64,000 bases of DNA, from contig NZ_JAATTV010000001.1 of the NCBI RefSeq assembly GCF_013414195.1, positions 62,001 through 126,000 on the forward strand, given 5' to 3'. Under the pieces are notes generated by a model, which was not told the DNA's origin, did no database searches, and was given only the letters and a program-made list of their open reading frames with translations. Within the stretch, counting starts at the first letter, position 1; every line of letters starts with the position of its first letter. The stretch comes from Psychrobacter sp. BI730. Lineage in GTDB: Bacteria; Pseudomonadota; Gammaproteobacteria; Pseudomonadales; Moraxellaceae. Both the position numbers and the translations under genes were made by a program. Shown piece after piece: positions 8,574 to 17,963 of this stretch.

Positions 8574-9797
8574 CTAGCTACGATAATCAGCGTTTATTTT
8601 GACGTAATCGTATGATAAATCGCAGGTATATACGGTATCACTGGCATCGCCACGTGCAAGGTCAACATGAATGGTAATCTCAGGTCGACTCATGACTGTT
8701 TTGCCCGCCTCTTCTGTATAGTCAGGTGCAACCCCACCATTTTGGCAAATCATTACCTCATCTAGATACACATCGACTTGCTCTGTATCTAGGTCTTCAA
8801 TACCAGCATAGCCCACTGCTGCTAATATGCGTCCCCAGTTAGCATCACTGGCAAAGAATGCCGTTTTTACTAAGGGTGAATGTGCGACTGCATAAGCCAC
8901 ATCGCAGCATTCTTGCGTGGTTTGACCACCAGTCACCTTGACCGTCATGAATTTAGTAGCGCCTTCGCCATCACGCACAATCAATTGTGCCAGACGAACA
9001 AACACATCAGCTAATGCATCAAGTACAGGCTGATAATGTGGATGCTCTGGACTATCAATCACCTCTGAGCTAGCAGCACCTGTTGCAATCAACACACAAC
9101 AATCATTGGTTGAGGTATCGCCATCGACAGTAATTCGGTTGAAAGACTGCTCATTGATAGCGCTTAGCATTTCTTGCAGTAAGTCAGCGGTGATATTGGC
9201 ATCTGTCGCCACATAGCCTAGCATGGTCGCCATATTTGGGCGTATCATTCCTGAGCCTTTAGACATACCAGTGACATGATAGCTAGTACCTGCTACATCA
9301 ATTTTTTGGCTGGCTAATTTAGGAATAGTATCTGTCGTGCGAATGCCATTAGCAGCGGCTAGCCAGCTATCAGACGCTAGATTAGCCAATGCATTATCCA
9401 AACCTGCGATGACGGCATCACTATTTAACGGCTCACCAATCACGCCAGTAGAGAATGGCAATATCGTATTGGTATCTACACCGGCCTTGTCAGCCAATGC
9501 TGTACAGATATCAATAGCGCGGCGCTTGCCATCAGCGCCCGTACCTGCATTTGCGTTACCCGTATTGGTGACTAAATAGCGCGGACTAACCTTAGCAAAG
9601 TGCTCACGCAATACTCGCACTGGCGCTGCACAAAAGGTGTTTTTAGTGGTTACAACCGCAGTAGTAGCTTTGTCAGATATTTCGATAACTACTAGATCAT
9701 CGCGGTCCTTATAACGGACACCTGCCGCTGTGGCACTGAGTTTAATACCATCGATAGGATAGATAACGTCAGGTACTGATACATTTCCAACAGCCAT
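8574..9797 (-). CDS. argJ: glutamate N-acetyltransferase / ornithine acetyltransferase
   Basis: ArgJ transfers the acetyl group from N-acetylornithine to glutamate in the cyclic arginine pathway. The self-cleavage site is visible: the new N-terminal nucleophile is Thr191 in PNMATMLGY, which splits the 407-residue precursor into alpha and beta chains. The GMSKGSGMIRPNM and NTGNANAGTG blocks are conserved. I start at the ATG at 9797, preceded by AAGGA at 7 bases; a longer frame reaches 9818 but starts with TTG and overlaps that ribosome-binding site. Whether it is bifunctional (acetyl-CoA-dependent) cannot be told from sequence. Confidence 0.95.
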   Translation of the reverse strand: MAVGNVSVPDVIYPIDGIKLSATAAGVRYKDRDDLVVIEISDKATTAVVTTKNTFCAAPVRVLREHFAKVSPRYLVTNTGNANAGTGADGKRRAIDICTALADKAGVDTNTILPFSTGVIGEPLNSDAVIAGLDNALANLASDSWLAAANGIRTTDTIPKLASQKIDVAGTSYHVTGMSKGSGMIRPNMATMLGYVATDANITADLLQEMLSAINEQSFNRITVDGDTSTNDCCVLIATGAASSEVIDSPEHPHYQPVLDALADVFVRLAQLIVRDGEGATKFMTVKVTGGQTTQECCDVAYAVAHSPLVKTAFFASDANWGRILAAVGYAGIEDLDTEQVDVYLDEVMICQNGGVAPDYTEEAGKTVMSRPEITIHVDLARGDASDTVYTCDLSYDYVKINADYRS

Positions 9798-9856
9798 AAT
9801 AAAATCCTTATTTCTCAATTTTTATCGTTATTTGTGTAATACGAAGTGATAAATAC

Positions 9857-9964
9857 TATAGTCAGTTTAAGCTTATTCAAATACAAGAAGCACTAGCTTC
9901 AGCTCTATAACTAATAAACTGAGTAAGCTGATTATCGTACCTAGTTTACATAAGATTGACTATA
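9857..9964. repeat. 108-bp terminal-inverted-repeat element, copy 1 (MITE-like)
   Basis: A 108-bp non-coding element between argJ and xthA. Its ends read TATAGTCAGTTTAAGC... and, inverted, TATAGTCAATCTTATG..., forming imperfect 28-bp terminal inverted repeats around a 52-bp core. A copy with the same 28+52+28 layout lies at 60299-60406. The outer TA at each end could be a TA target duplication, as made by IS630/Tc1-type transposases. It has no coding capacity. Identified by hand alignment. Confidence 0.65.
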
Positions 9965-9988
9965 TATAGGCATCACGGCATATAAGTA

Positions 9989-10813
9989 TTACGCTTTCTT
10001 TAAGTCAAATGCTGACCAAATCGGTGCATGATCAGACGGTTTTTCCATAGCACGTAGCTCATAACTGATACCAGCATCAATACATTTATCGATTAGATCC
10101 GAGGTACATAGGATATGATCAATACGTAACCCGCGCTTAGGTTCATCGTTGAAGCCGCGACTGCGATAATCAAACCAGCTGTATAACTCAGTGCTCTCTG
10201 GATAATGCAGACGGTAAGTATCTGTCAGCTCACGCGACATCAATGCCGAATACCATTCGCGCTCTTCTGGCAGAAATGAGGTTTTTCTATTTTTTAGCCA
10301 GCGTTTGGCATTGACTTCACCAATACCAATATCGATATCTTCTGGTGCGATATTCATATCACCCATGACGATAATCGAACGACCTTCCGCTTTTAGCGTA
10401 TCAATATAAGTCATCAAATTGGCATAATAAGCACGCTTCATAGGAAATTTAGTCGGGTGATCTTGGCTCTCTCCTTGCGGAAAGTAACCATTGAGCACAT
10501 CCACTTCACGACCTTCAAACTCATAACGTGCATGGATAAAGCGCTTTTGGGCTTCTTCATCTTCGCCAGGGAAACCTTTTTGTACGAATACAGGTGCAGC
10601 TTTGGATAATAGTGCAACGCCGTAATGCCCTTTTTGTCCAAAGTACTCGACGTGGTAGCCCAGTCCTTCGATATCGCTAAGCGGAAATTGATCATCATGA
10701 ACCTTGGTTTCTTGTAGGCCCATGATATCAGGATCGATTACCTCGCGCACCACCTCGAGCTGATGCTGACGTGCACGGATACCATTGATGTTAAAACTGA
10801 CAAAACGGGTCAT
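9989..10813 (-). CDS. xthA: exodeoxyribonuclease III
   Basis: A 274-residue AP endonuclease and 3'-5' exonuclease of the base-excision repair pathway. All ExoIII signatures are present: FNINGIRAR at the start, LQETKV near residue 35 (metal-binding Glu), GDMNIAP near 152 (catalytic Asp, Asn), and the final SDHAPIW with the catalytic Asp-His pair. The length matches E. coli XthA (268). It ends 24 bases from the repeat element, so the element now forms its 3' flank. Confidence 0.95.
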   Translation of the reverse strand: MTRFVSFNINGIRARQHQLEVVREVIDPDIMGLQETKVHDDQFPLSDIEGLGYHVEYFGQKGHYGVALLSKAAPVFVQKGFPGEDEEAQKRFIHARYEFEGREVDVLNGYFPQGESQDHPTKFPMKRAYYANLMTYIDTLKAEGRSIIVMGDMNIAPEDIDIGIGEVNAKRWLKNRKTSFLPEEREWYSALMSRELTDTYRLHYPESTELYSWFDYRSRGFNDEPKRGLRIDHILCTSDLIDKCIDAGISYELRAMEKPSDHAPIWSAFDLKKA

Positions 10814-11018
10814 AAACTGTCCTATACTGATTGGTTAGAATATAGCGCTCTATAAATGGGTGAAATATAAACGACTATGATAACAAATGTAAGCGGTTCT
10901 AGCGGTTGCATGGCCTGAAATCTTGAGCTAGAGTAACTCTATTATAAGCACTATCTATTATTGGTCTATCTGAAACACTTTTATTCAACAATACTTATTA
11001 AAAATATCGAGCATCACT

Positions 11019-11606
11019 ATGACAACAATGAAGCAAAAAAATACGACATCAGCCATGAATGATGACCCCAAACCATTATTTGCTAAAGATTATAACGTCT
11101 ATATTAACCATACTGATGCTGGCGGTATAGTCTATCACGCCAATCATTTGGTGTTTTTTGAAAACTGCCGACGCGACTGGTTTACTGAGCTTGGCTTAAA
11201 TGGGTATTTTTTGCAGACTGACAGTGGTGAAGTACAGCATTTTGTCGTGAGTCGGGCGGACTTGCAATACAAAAGAGCCATTCTATTAGATGAGGTAATT
11301 AGCGTACGTATTGATAAAGTGGAGCTAAAACCTGCCAGCATCATATTTTATCAAAGTATCTATCGCAATCTACCAAATCATAGTACTAACGAAACAGATG
11401 ATAGCCAGCTACTAAGCAGTACCAAAATTGTCATTGCCTGCGTACAAAACCTCGTCAAACCAGAGCCAATGAGTAATGACGAGATAGGCAGCGATAAACC
11501 AGATACTTCAGCGACAACCCCACCAATGCGTCCTATTCGTGTACCAAAAAAACTGCGCGTTACGATCGAACAAGCTATCGCTGAGCAAGTAAATGGTCAG
11601 CAGTAG
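11019..11606 (+). CDS. hot-dog acyl-CoA thioesterase (YbgC/FadM-like)
   Basis: A 195-residue 4-hydroxybenzoyl-CoA-thioesterase-type protein that would hydrolyse acyl-CoA thioesters. The catalytic block YNVYINHTDAGGIVYHANH holds the Asp (HTDAGG) of the YbgC/FadM group. The usual length is about 135-150 residues; here an insert near residues 120-130 and a tail of about 45 residues rich in Asp, Thr and Pro lengthen it. Its 3' end overlaps the following ABC ATPase frame by 14 bases if the upstream start of that gene is used. Confidence 0.85.
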   Translation: MTTMKQKNTTSAMNDDPKPLFAKDYNVYINHTDAGGIVYHANHLVFFENCRRDWFTELGLNGYFLQTDSGEVQHFVVSRADLQYKRAILLDEVISVRIDKVELKPASIIFYQSIYRNLPNHSTNETDDSQLLSSTKIVIACVQNLVKPEPMSNDEIGSDKPDTSATTPPMRPIRVPKKLRVTIEQAIAEQVNGQQ

Positions 11607-12450
11607 AACTGCTATGAGCATAGATACGGGTAGAGTGTTGCTTGAATTTGATAACCTATGGGTACATAGCCAACGGACGATAAACGCTCAAAGCATTAAA
11701 AATAGCAAAGAAGCACTGAAAAAACCTTCTATGTCGTCTAGCATTTATCAAAAATGGACAAGCAAGCTAACCGCAAACACTCCACTGGATAAAGAGCCAT
11801 CAACTCATGATCGAACGCTAATAAGCGATGCGAGCGGTACGCTATTGTCAGGGCAAGTCACTGTTTTGACTGGAGCGTCTGGTAGCGGTAAATCAGTACT
11901 ATTGCGAATATTAGCAGGATTATTGCCAATGAGCGGTGGTACTGTTCGTTTGGATGATGGCACGTCAAGTAATGTTTATCACGATATTCATGAGACTTCA
12001 CCTGTACTGTGGCGCCAGCAAGTTGCCCTACTCGCTCAGCACCCACAGTTGCTAGACGGCAGTGTCCTTGAAAACTTACAAATGCCTTATCAATTGCATG
12101 CTCATCAATCGCAGAATTTTGATAGAGACTGGCATATTGCTCAGCTTGAACACTTAGATAGAAGTGCAGATTTTTTGCAACAAGACGCCAAGCATTTATC
12201 TGGTGGCGAGCGCCAACTGGTCAATACATTGCGTCTATTACAGTTCAATCCACAAGTTCTATTGCTAGATGAGCCAACTGCTGCTTTGGACATGGGCACT
12301 TCAGCACAGCTAGTCAACTTACTCATCAACTGGTTACACGTAGATGCGCAGCGCACACTCCTATGGGTAACTCACGACACAAAAGATATCATGCCTTTGG
12401 CAAATAGACATTGGCATATGCAAGCAGGTGTACTCACCGCAGACTCTTGA
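11593..12450 (+). CDS. fetA: FetA-like ABC transporter ATP-binding protein
   Basis: The ATPase of a two-gene ABC exporter; its partner permease gene follows 147 bases later. Motifs, numbered from the first ATG: Walker A GASGSGKS 94-101, Q-loop near 149, signature LSGGE 202-206, Walker B LLLDEP 223-228, H-loop WVTHD near 257. In E. coli FetA(YbbL)-FetB exports iron and aids peroxide resistance. Between the first strand (LLEFDNLWV) and Walker A there is an insert of about 50 polar residues absent from usual ABC ATPases. The start is uncertain: 11593 or the ATG at 11614; neither has a strong ribosome-binding site. Confidence 0.85.
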   Translation: MVSSRTAMSIDTGRVLLEFDNLWVHSQRTINAQSIKNSKEALKKPSMSSSIYQKWTSKLTANTPLDKEPSTHDRTLISDASGTLLSGQVTVLTGASGSGKSVLLRILAGLLPMSGGTVRLDDGTSSNVYHDIHETSPVLWRQQVALLAQHPQLLDGSVLENLQMPYQLHAHQSQNFDRDWHIAQLEHLDRSADFLQQDAKHLSGGERQLVNTLRLLQFNPQVLLLDEPTAALDMGTSAQLVNLLINWLHVDAQRTLLWVTHDTKDIMPLANRHWHMQAGVLTADS

Positions 12451-12597
12451 CATCCTCTTGATTGGCAATATTTAATCAAATGAGTAAGTCTTCATGTAGC
12501 TGCTCGGACAATTTAGCACGTTAATAACTTCAACCCTCACCATATATTATTACCATAATTACTTCCTAAATAAGCTCATACGAGTGGTACGAATGAT

Positions 12598-13374
12598 ATG
12601 CAAATTTTTCTCACTTATAGTGATATTGCTCTTGCTAGCAGCCTAATTATCATTGTATTACTCATCTCTTGGCGCTTACGGTTAAGACTAAGCAAGACCC
12701 TTTTGATAGCGGCACTTCGTACGATTATACAGCTTAGCTTTATTGGGCTGATACTGGCGTGGATTTTTGCACGTGAACAATGGTATGAAGTACTACTTAT
12801 CTTAACGGTCATGACTCTAATTGCAGGAAGTGCCGCCAAAAATCGCGTTAAACGCAGCTATAAAGGGTTATTAACAGATACGTTATTGGCAGTCAGTATC
12901 TCAGCAATACTAGTAACGGCGATTGCGATTGTAGCGATTTTAAATGTGCAGCCTTGGTATACACCGCAATTCATTATTCCTATATTGGGTCTGATATTAG
13001 GGAACTCTCTGACTGCCATTTCGTTGACAAGCAATCAATTGATTGAATCCTTTCATGAGCAATCTGGACGTATCGAAATGATGCTCAGTCTATCTGCTAA
13101 GCCATTCGAAGCCGTCCATGAGCAGATAAAAGCAGCTATTACTAATGGCATGACCCCAACCCTGAACTCTATGCTAGTCGTCGGTATTGTTAGCTTGCCA
13201 GGCATGATGACGGGTCAAATCCTAGCAGGCGCCGATCCCACTCAAGCCGTACGCTATCAAATAGTCACTATGTTCCTGATATGTGTCAGCAGCACGCTTG
13301 GCTGCACCATCAGTGCATTACTTATTTATCGAAGATTCTTTAATAAAAAAGATCAATTTATTTTACCGCAATAA
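12598..13374 (+). CDS. fetB: FetB-like ABC exporter permease
   Basis: A 258-residue membrane protein of the UPF0014/FetB family, the same length as E. coli FetB (259). The diagnostic block VGIVSLPGMMTGQILAGADPTQAVRYQI near residues 196-230 closely matches the family, and about six to seven hydrophobic segments are visible. The preceding gene encodes the cognate ATPase. Role: export of iron or another metal from the cytoplasm (known for E. coli; transferred here by homology). The gap of 147 bases to the ATPase gene is larger than in a tight operon but shows no terminator. Confidence 0.9.
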   Translation: MQIFLTYSDIALASSLIIIVLLISWRLRLRLSKTLLIAALRTIIQLSFIGLILAWIFAREQWYEVLLILTVMTLIAGSAAKNRVKRSYKGLLTDTLLAVSISAILVTAIAIVAILNVQPWYTPQFIIPILGLILGNSLTAISLTSNQLIESFHEQSGRIEMMLSLSAKPFEAVHEQIKAAITNGMTPTLNSMLVVGIVSLPGMMTGQILAGADPTQAVRYQIVTMFLICVSSTLGCTISALLIYRRFFNKKDQFILPQ

Positions 13375-13835
13375 TTTTGGCATCTACATTCGTTTGTATT
13401 TTATCAACTCACCAATATTAGTTATTTAATCCTTCATTTATGAGATAAAAGAGCCAATATATTCTTATAAGTTAATATATGTACTGCTCAGTATCGCTTA
13501 CTGTTATTGTTTTAGACTAAATTCATGCTAATGTATTGCTCAAATGTATCGTTTTTTTGATACTTTATTGGTAAGCAGCAGATAAATAGTTTTAGAACGA
13601 GCATTGTTTTTTTTACTAAACATTTTATTTGTTTGTTCTATTTAATGCTTTATCTAAATACTCATTAAATAGAATGCTGTTATAGCAGCAAAAAGACTAG
13701 CTATTAATCAATAGACAGGGATGCTATTGAATATGGTATATACCACTTAAGTAAATGGTGGTTTGTACCATTGATAGATTGATAACTACCTTTTCAAAAT
13801 ACTTTAGCCTATATCAAATCGCAAGGATGCTAACT
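13375..13835. other. long AT-rich upstream region of the first fadD
   Basis: About 460 AT-rich bases. A stretch near 13527-13556 (GCTAATGTATTGCTCAAATG) is similar to 15852-15880 upstream of the second fadD, so part of the control region appears to have been duplicated with the gene. No credible gene; the in-frame extension of fadD back to 13755 lacks a ribosome-binding site. Confidence 0.5.
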
Positions 13836-15533
13836 ATGATATCGAACAAACCTTGGCTTTCTCAATATCCAGCCGGTGTGCCAAAAACCATTAATCCCGA
13901 TAGATATAGCAGCATCATGGAGCTGTACGAAGAATGCTTCGATCGTTTCCGTGGGCACCCAATGAGCATTTGTATGGGAGTGACTCATACCTATGGTGAT
14001 ATCGATAACGCTTCGATGGCAGTTGCTGCTTGGCTACAGAATCAAGGCTTGCCAAAAGGTAGTGTCGTCGCTCTCATGATGCCAAACGTTCCACAGTATC
14101 TGCCCACCATGATTGGAATACTACGTGCAGGCTACGTTTGTACCCCTGTTAACCCACTATATACTGGCCGAGAATTACGCCATCAGCTGAACGATTCTGG
14201 TGCTCAAGCAATTTTTGTGGTTGATAACTTTGCCCAAGCGCTTGAGCAAGTCATTGAAGAAACAGCTATCAAACGTGTCATCCTATCGAAGATGGGCGAT
14301 ATGATGGGATTAAAAGGTATTTTGGTCAATACGATTATTCGTCAGGTCAAACGCTTAGTACCCAAGTACAATCTCAATGACCCCAAGTACCACGTCACTA
14401 AGCTTCCTGAAGTATTGAAAAAAGGTAAAAACCTACCTTTTCAGCAACCAAAAATGTCTTTGGATCAAAAAGCATTTTTACAATATACAGGCGGTACCAC
14501 AGGTCTTTCGAAAGGCGCTATTTTGTCGCAGCGTAATATCGTAGCAGCAGCGATGCAATCCGAGGCATGGACTCGCCCTATCACATCAGAAATTAACGAA
14601 GTGTATATCAATATGGTGATGGCGCTGCCGCTGTATCATATATTCGCATTCATGCTTAGCCTACTTGGTATGCGTTCAGGCTATACCTTTATACTAGTCC
14701 CTAATCCACGCGATATTCCTGGATTTGTTAAAACCTTATCAAAACAACCGTTCCATATTTTCCCTGCGGTTAATACCCTCTTTAAAGGATTGCTCGATAA
14801 TCCTAACTTTAAAGATTTGGACTTTAGCTCTTTACGTATCTCACAAGCTGGTGGTATGGCGGCTACTGAGCAAACTGCGAATCGATGGTTAGAAGTGACG
14901 GGCTGCGCGATGATCGAAGGTTGGGGTATGACAGAAGGCGTTGCAGTTGGTACCGCCAACGTTATTACCAATCGTGAGTTTAACGGTACTATCGGTGTAC
15001 CAGCCCCTGGTGTCGATGTCATTATTATCGATGAAGACGGCAAGCATGTAGGTTTAAACGAAGGGGGCGAGCTATGTATTAAAGGCCCTAACGTAACCTC
15101 TGGATATCTAAATAGAGACAGTAGTGCTGACTTTACTAGTGATGGATACTTCCGCACTGGTGATATCGTCAGCATGGATGACAAAGGTTATATTAAACTG
15201 CTAGATCGCAAAAAAGACATGATCTTGGTTTCAGGCTTCAATGTATTTCCGAACGAAATCGAATCTGTGATGCTTGATTGTGATGGTATTCTTGACTGCG
15301 CGGTAATTGGCATTCCTGATAGTCATCAAGGTGAAGCGGTCAAAATATACGTAGTACCTGAAGACAATAACGTTACCAAAGAAGTGATTACAGACTTTGC
15401 GTTAGACAATCTAACGGGTTATAAGTGTCCACGCCACATCGAGTTTGTGAGCGACCTACCAAAAAGTAATGTCGGTAAAGTACTGCGTCAAAAATTGCGT
15501 GAAAAACACAATGCAGACTACCCTCAAGTATAA
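13836..15533 (+). CDS. fadD: long-chain fatty-acid--CoA ligase, copy 1
   Basis: An adenylate-forming enzyme that activates fatty acids to acyl-CoA for beta-oxidation. The P-loop YTGGTTGLSKG lies near residue 216, WGMTEG near 355, the FRTGDI hinge region near 433, and a final KSNVGKVLRQKLRE with the catalytic lysine. It is 565 residues, close to E. coli FadD (561). I start at the ATG at 13836 (AAGGA 8 bases upstream), which aligns exactly with copy 2; the longer frame to 13755 is not supported. The next gene encodes a strongly similar paralogue in tandem. Confidence 0.93.
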   Translation: MISNKPWLSQYPAGVPKTINPDRYSSIMELYEECFDRFRGHPMSICMGVTHTYGDIDNASMAVAAWLQNQGLPKGSVVALMMPNVPQYLPTMIGILRAGYVCTPVNPLYTGRELRHQLNDSGAQAIFVVDNFAQALEQVIEETAIKRVILSKMGDMMGLKGILVNTIIRQVKRLVPKYNLNDPKYHVTKLPEVLKKGKNLPFQQPKMSLDQKAFLQYTGGTTGLSKGAILSQRNIVAAAMQSEAWTRPITSEINEVYINMVMALPLYHIFAFMLSLLGMRSGYTFILVPNPRDIPGFVKTLSKQPFHIFPAVNTLFKGLLDNPNFKDLDFSSLRISQAGGMAATEQTANRWLEVTGCAMIEGWGMTEGVAVGTANVITNREFNGTIGVPAPGVDVIIIDEDGKHVGLNEGGELCIKGPNVTSGYLNRDSSADFTSDGYFRTGDIVSMDDKGYIKLLDRKKDMILVSGFNVFPNEIESVMLDCDGILDCAVIGIPDSHQGEAVKIYVVPEDNNVTKEVITDFALDNLTGYKCPRHIEFVSDLPKSNVGKVLRQKLREKHNADYPQV

Positions 15534-16173
15534 ATAGAGACAATTTTTAAAAAATTCTAAAAACATGAATTTATTTTTACTAAAGGCATCTTACAGTAAT
15601 TGTAAGATGCCCTTTTGTATATTTATTTTCTGTCATTCAACTATAAAATTTCTCTATTATAATTACTACAAATCTACTTTTATATCCAATTATATGACAT
15701 TTTTTGAATAAATTTCATGTTAATTACTTGATAAGAAAGTAAATTATTTGTCTAGGTATTTTCTGATTATTCAACATATATTATTTCATTTATCAAATTT
15801 AACTGTAAACTATCAAGTTCTTGTATAAGAATAACAGGCACGGTTGTAGTTATGTTAATGTATTGCCAAAATGTGTCACTATACTTTCTGTTATTTTGAT
15901 CTTATATAATTATGATTCATATCGATTGATTAGCAGCATTACTAGTAGCTATTTTCATTACCAAAACATTAATTGGTTTTTTAATCTGATGAGCTATTTA
16001 TGCTCTGTGATTAAATCAAACTTTATAAGGGCCCCGTATTTTAGCAGTATGTGAACATATAGGATAGCACTCGACAATTTCTTGCTAACGGAACAGCGAT
16101 TTAAATTGTTGACATGGATGTGACTACTTTTTTATAGAGCCTTAATTTATTTTAATATTTAAGGACGCTAATC
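15534..16173. other. 640-base spacer between tandem fadD genes
   Basis: Very AT-rich. It contains the terminator of the first fadD (15582-15616), then upstream sequence of the second copy, partly alike to the upstream of copy 1 around TTAATGTATTG near 15853. A 77-codon frame at 15821-16054 has no ribosome-binding site and a composition like non-coding DNA, so I do not count it as a gene. Confidence 0.5.
15582..15616 (+). terminator. terminator after fadD copy 1
   Basis: An 11-bp perfect stem GGCATCTTACA / TGTAAGATGCC with a five-base loop, followed by CTTTTG. It lies about 50 bases after the stop codon. Confidence 0.85.
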
Positions 16174-17874
16174 ATGACTGTAGATAAACCTTGGCTTGCT
16201 CAATATCCGGAAAACGTACCTAAGACGATTAATCCGGATCAGTATGAAAGCCTCATAGAGTTATATGAAGAGTGTTTTAACCGCTTTCGTATGCATCCGA
16301 TGACTATCTGTATGGGTGTTACGCATACTTATGGTGATGTTGATAACGCTTCACTGGCAGTCGCAGCATGGTTACAGGCTCAAGGTTTACCTAAAGGCAG
16401 CGTAGTAGCTCTTATGATGCCGAACGTTCCACAATACCTACCGACTATGATTGGTATTCTGCGTGCAGGTTACGTTTGTACACCTATCAATCCGCTATAT
16501 ACAGGCCGTGAGCTACGTCATCAATTGAACGACTCGGGCGCTCAGGTTATCTTTGTTGTTGACAACTTTGCCCAAGCGCTTGAGCAAGTTATTGAAGAGA
16601 CCAATATCAAACGTATCGTGCTATCGAAAATGGGCGATATGATGGGTCTGAAAGGTATTTTGGTCAATACGGTGATTCGTCAGGTTAAACGCTTGGTTCC
16701 AAAATACAACCTGAATGACCCTAAGTACAATGTCACTAAATTCCCTGAAGTATTAAAAAAGGGAAAAAACCTACCGATTCAAGCACCAAAAACCACCCTA
16801 CAACAAAAAGCGATTTTGCAATATACAGGTGGTACGACTGGGTTATCTAAAGGTGCTGTCCTAACACAACGTAATGTCGTTGCTGCTGCTATGCAATCAG
16901 AGGCATGGTATCGCCCTGTGACCTCAGGTATCAACGAAGTATACATCAATATGATTATGGCCTTACCGCTGTATCATATTTTTGCCTTTATGCTGAGTTT
17001 GCTAGGTATGCGTTCAGGTTATACCTTTATTCTAGTACCTAATCCGCGCGATATGCCAGGTTTTGTCAAAACCTTATCAAAACAACCGTTCCACATCTTC
17101 CCTGCTGTGAACACTCTATTTAAAGGTTTACTTGACCAGCCAAACTTTAAAGACTTGGACTTTAGCTCGTTACGTATCACTCAAGCTGGTGGTATGGCGG
17201 CAACTGAGCAAACCGCAGCACGTTGGTTAGAAGTGACTGGCTGCCCTATGGTTGAAGGTTGGGGTATGACTGAAGGCGTGGCTGGTGGTACTGCCAACGT
17301 TATCACTGACCGCAAGTTCAACGGTACTATTGGTATACCTGTACCGAGTGTCGATATTATCGTGGTTGACGAAAACGGTGAGCGTGTTGGCATGCATCAA
17401 GCAGGCGAGATGTGTATCAAAGGTCCAAACGTCATGTCAGGATACTTTAATAAAGACAATAGCAATGACTTTACTCGCGATGGCTACTTCCGCACTGGCG
17501 ATATCGTTAGCATGGATGAAAAAGGCTACTTTACTCTACTAGATCGCAAGAAAGACATGATCTTAGTTTCAGGCTTCAATGTATTTCCGAATGAGATCGA
17601 ATCTGTCATGCTTGATTGTGATGGTATTGTCGATTGTGCCGTAATTGGTATTCCTGATGAAAATCAAGGTGAAGCGGTTAAAATTTATATCGTACCTGCC
17701 GATAATAACGTCACTAAAGAAGTCATCAAAGAATTCGCACTTGAAAATTTGACTGGTTATAAATGTCCACGTCATATTGAGTTTGTCAGTGAACTACCAA
17801 AGAGTAATGTTGGTAAAGTACTACGTCAAAAGCTGCGTGAACAGCATATTTCAAATAATCCTCAAACGTTGTAA
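16174..17874 (+). CDS. fadD: long-chain fatty-acid--CoA ligase, copy 2
   Basis: A 566-residue acyl-CoA ligase that is collinear with copy 1 without gaps over almost all its length. The P-loop YTGGTTGLSKG is at residues 217-227. Differences concentrate in the first 20 residues, around the 200-210 linker, and in the C-terminal tail. AAGGA 8 bases before the ATG supports the start. It has its own upstream region and terminator, so the two copies can be regulated separately. Difference in chain-length preference is possible but cannot be read from the sequence. Confidence 0.93.
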   Translation: MTVDKPWLAQYPENVPKTINPDQYESLIELYEECFNRFRMHPMTICMGVTHTYGDVDNASLAVAAWLQAQGLPKGSVVALMMPNVPQYLPTMIGILRAGYVCTPINPLYTGRELRHQLNDSGAQVIFVVDNFAQALEQVIEETNIKRIVLSKMGDMMGLKGILVNTVIRQVKRLVPKYNLNDPKYNVTKFPEVLKKGKNLPIQAPKTTLQQKAILQYTGGTTGLSKGAVLTQRNVVAAAMQSEAWYRPVTSGINEVYINMIMALPLYHIFAFMLSLLGMRSGYTFILVPNPRDMPGFVKTLSKQPFHIFPAVNTLFKGLLDQPNFKDLDFSSLRITQAGGMAATEQTAARWLEVTGCPMVEGWGMTEGVAGGTANVITDRKFNGTIGIPVPSVDIIVVDENGERVGMHQAGEMCIKGPNVMSGYFNKDNSNDFTRDGYFRTGDIVSMDEKGYFTLLDRKKDMILVSGFNVFPNEIESVMLDCDGIVDCAVIGIPDENQGEAVKIYIVPADNNVTKEVIKEFALENLTGYKCPRHIEFVSELPKSNVGKVLRQKLREQHISNNPQTL

Positions 17875-17901
17875 TACTTGCCCTGCTATTTCAGAGCAAA
17901 T

Positions 17902-17940
17902 AGAAGAAGCCCACTACAATAATAGTGGGCTTCTTCTTTT
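17902..17940. terminator. bidirectional terminator
   Basis: A 15-bp perfect stem (AGAAGAAGCCCACTA / TAGTGGGCTTCTTCT) with a six-base loop and a T-run. It lies between the second fadD and the convergent SDR gene. Confidence 0.92.
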
Positions 17941-17963
17941 CTACCTTAGGAAAACCAATTTGA

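Noticed and set aside
9795-9818. Seven-residue upstream extension of argJ
   Set aside because: It would begin with TTG, and the AAGGA ribosome-binding site for the ATG at 9797 lies inside it.
10840-10870. Third copy of the 108-bp element (TATAGCGCTCTATAAATGGG)
   Set aside because: Only a short stretch resembles one arm, with a deletion, and no matching second arm is found 80 bases away.
14681-15184. 167-codon frame antisense to the first fadD
   Set aside because: Fully inside a clearly coding gene; a Pro/Ser-rich shadow frame caused by codon bias.
15821-16054. 77-codon frame between the fadD genes
   Set aside because: No ribosome-binding site, composition like the surrounding AT-rich control DNA, and part of the stretch resembles the upstream region of the first fadD.
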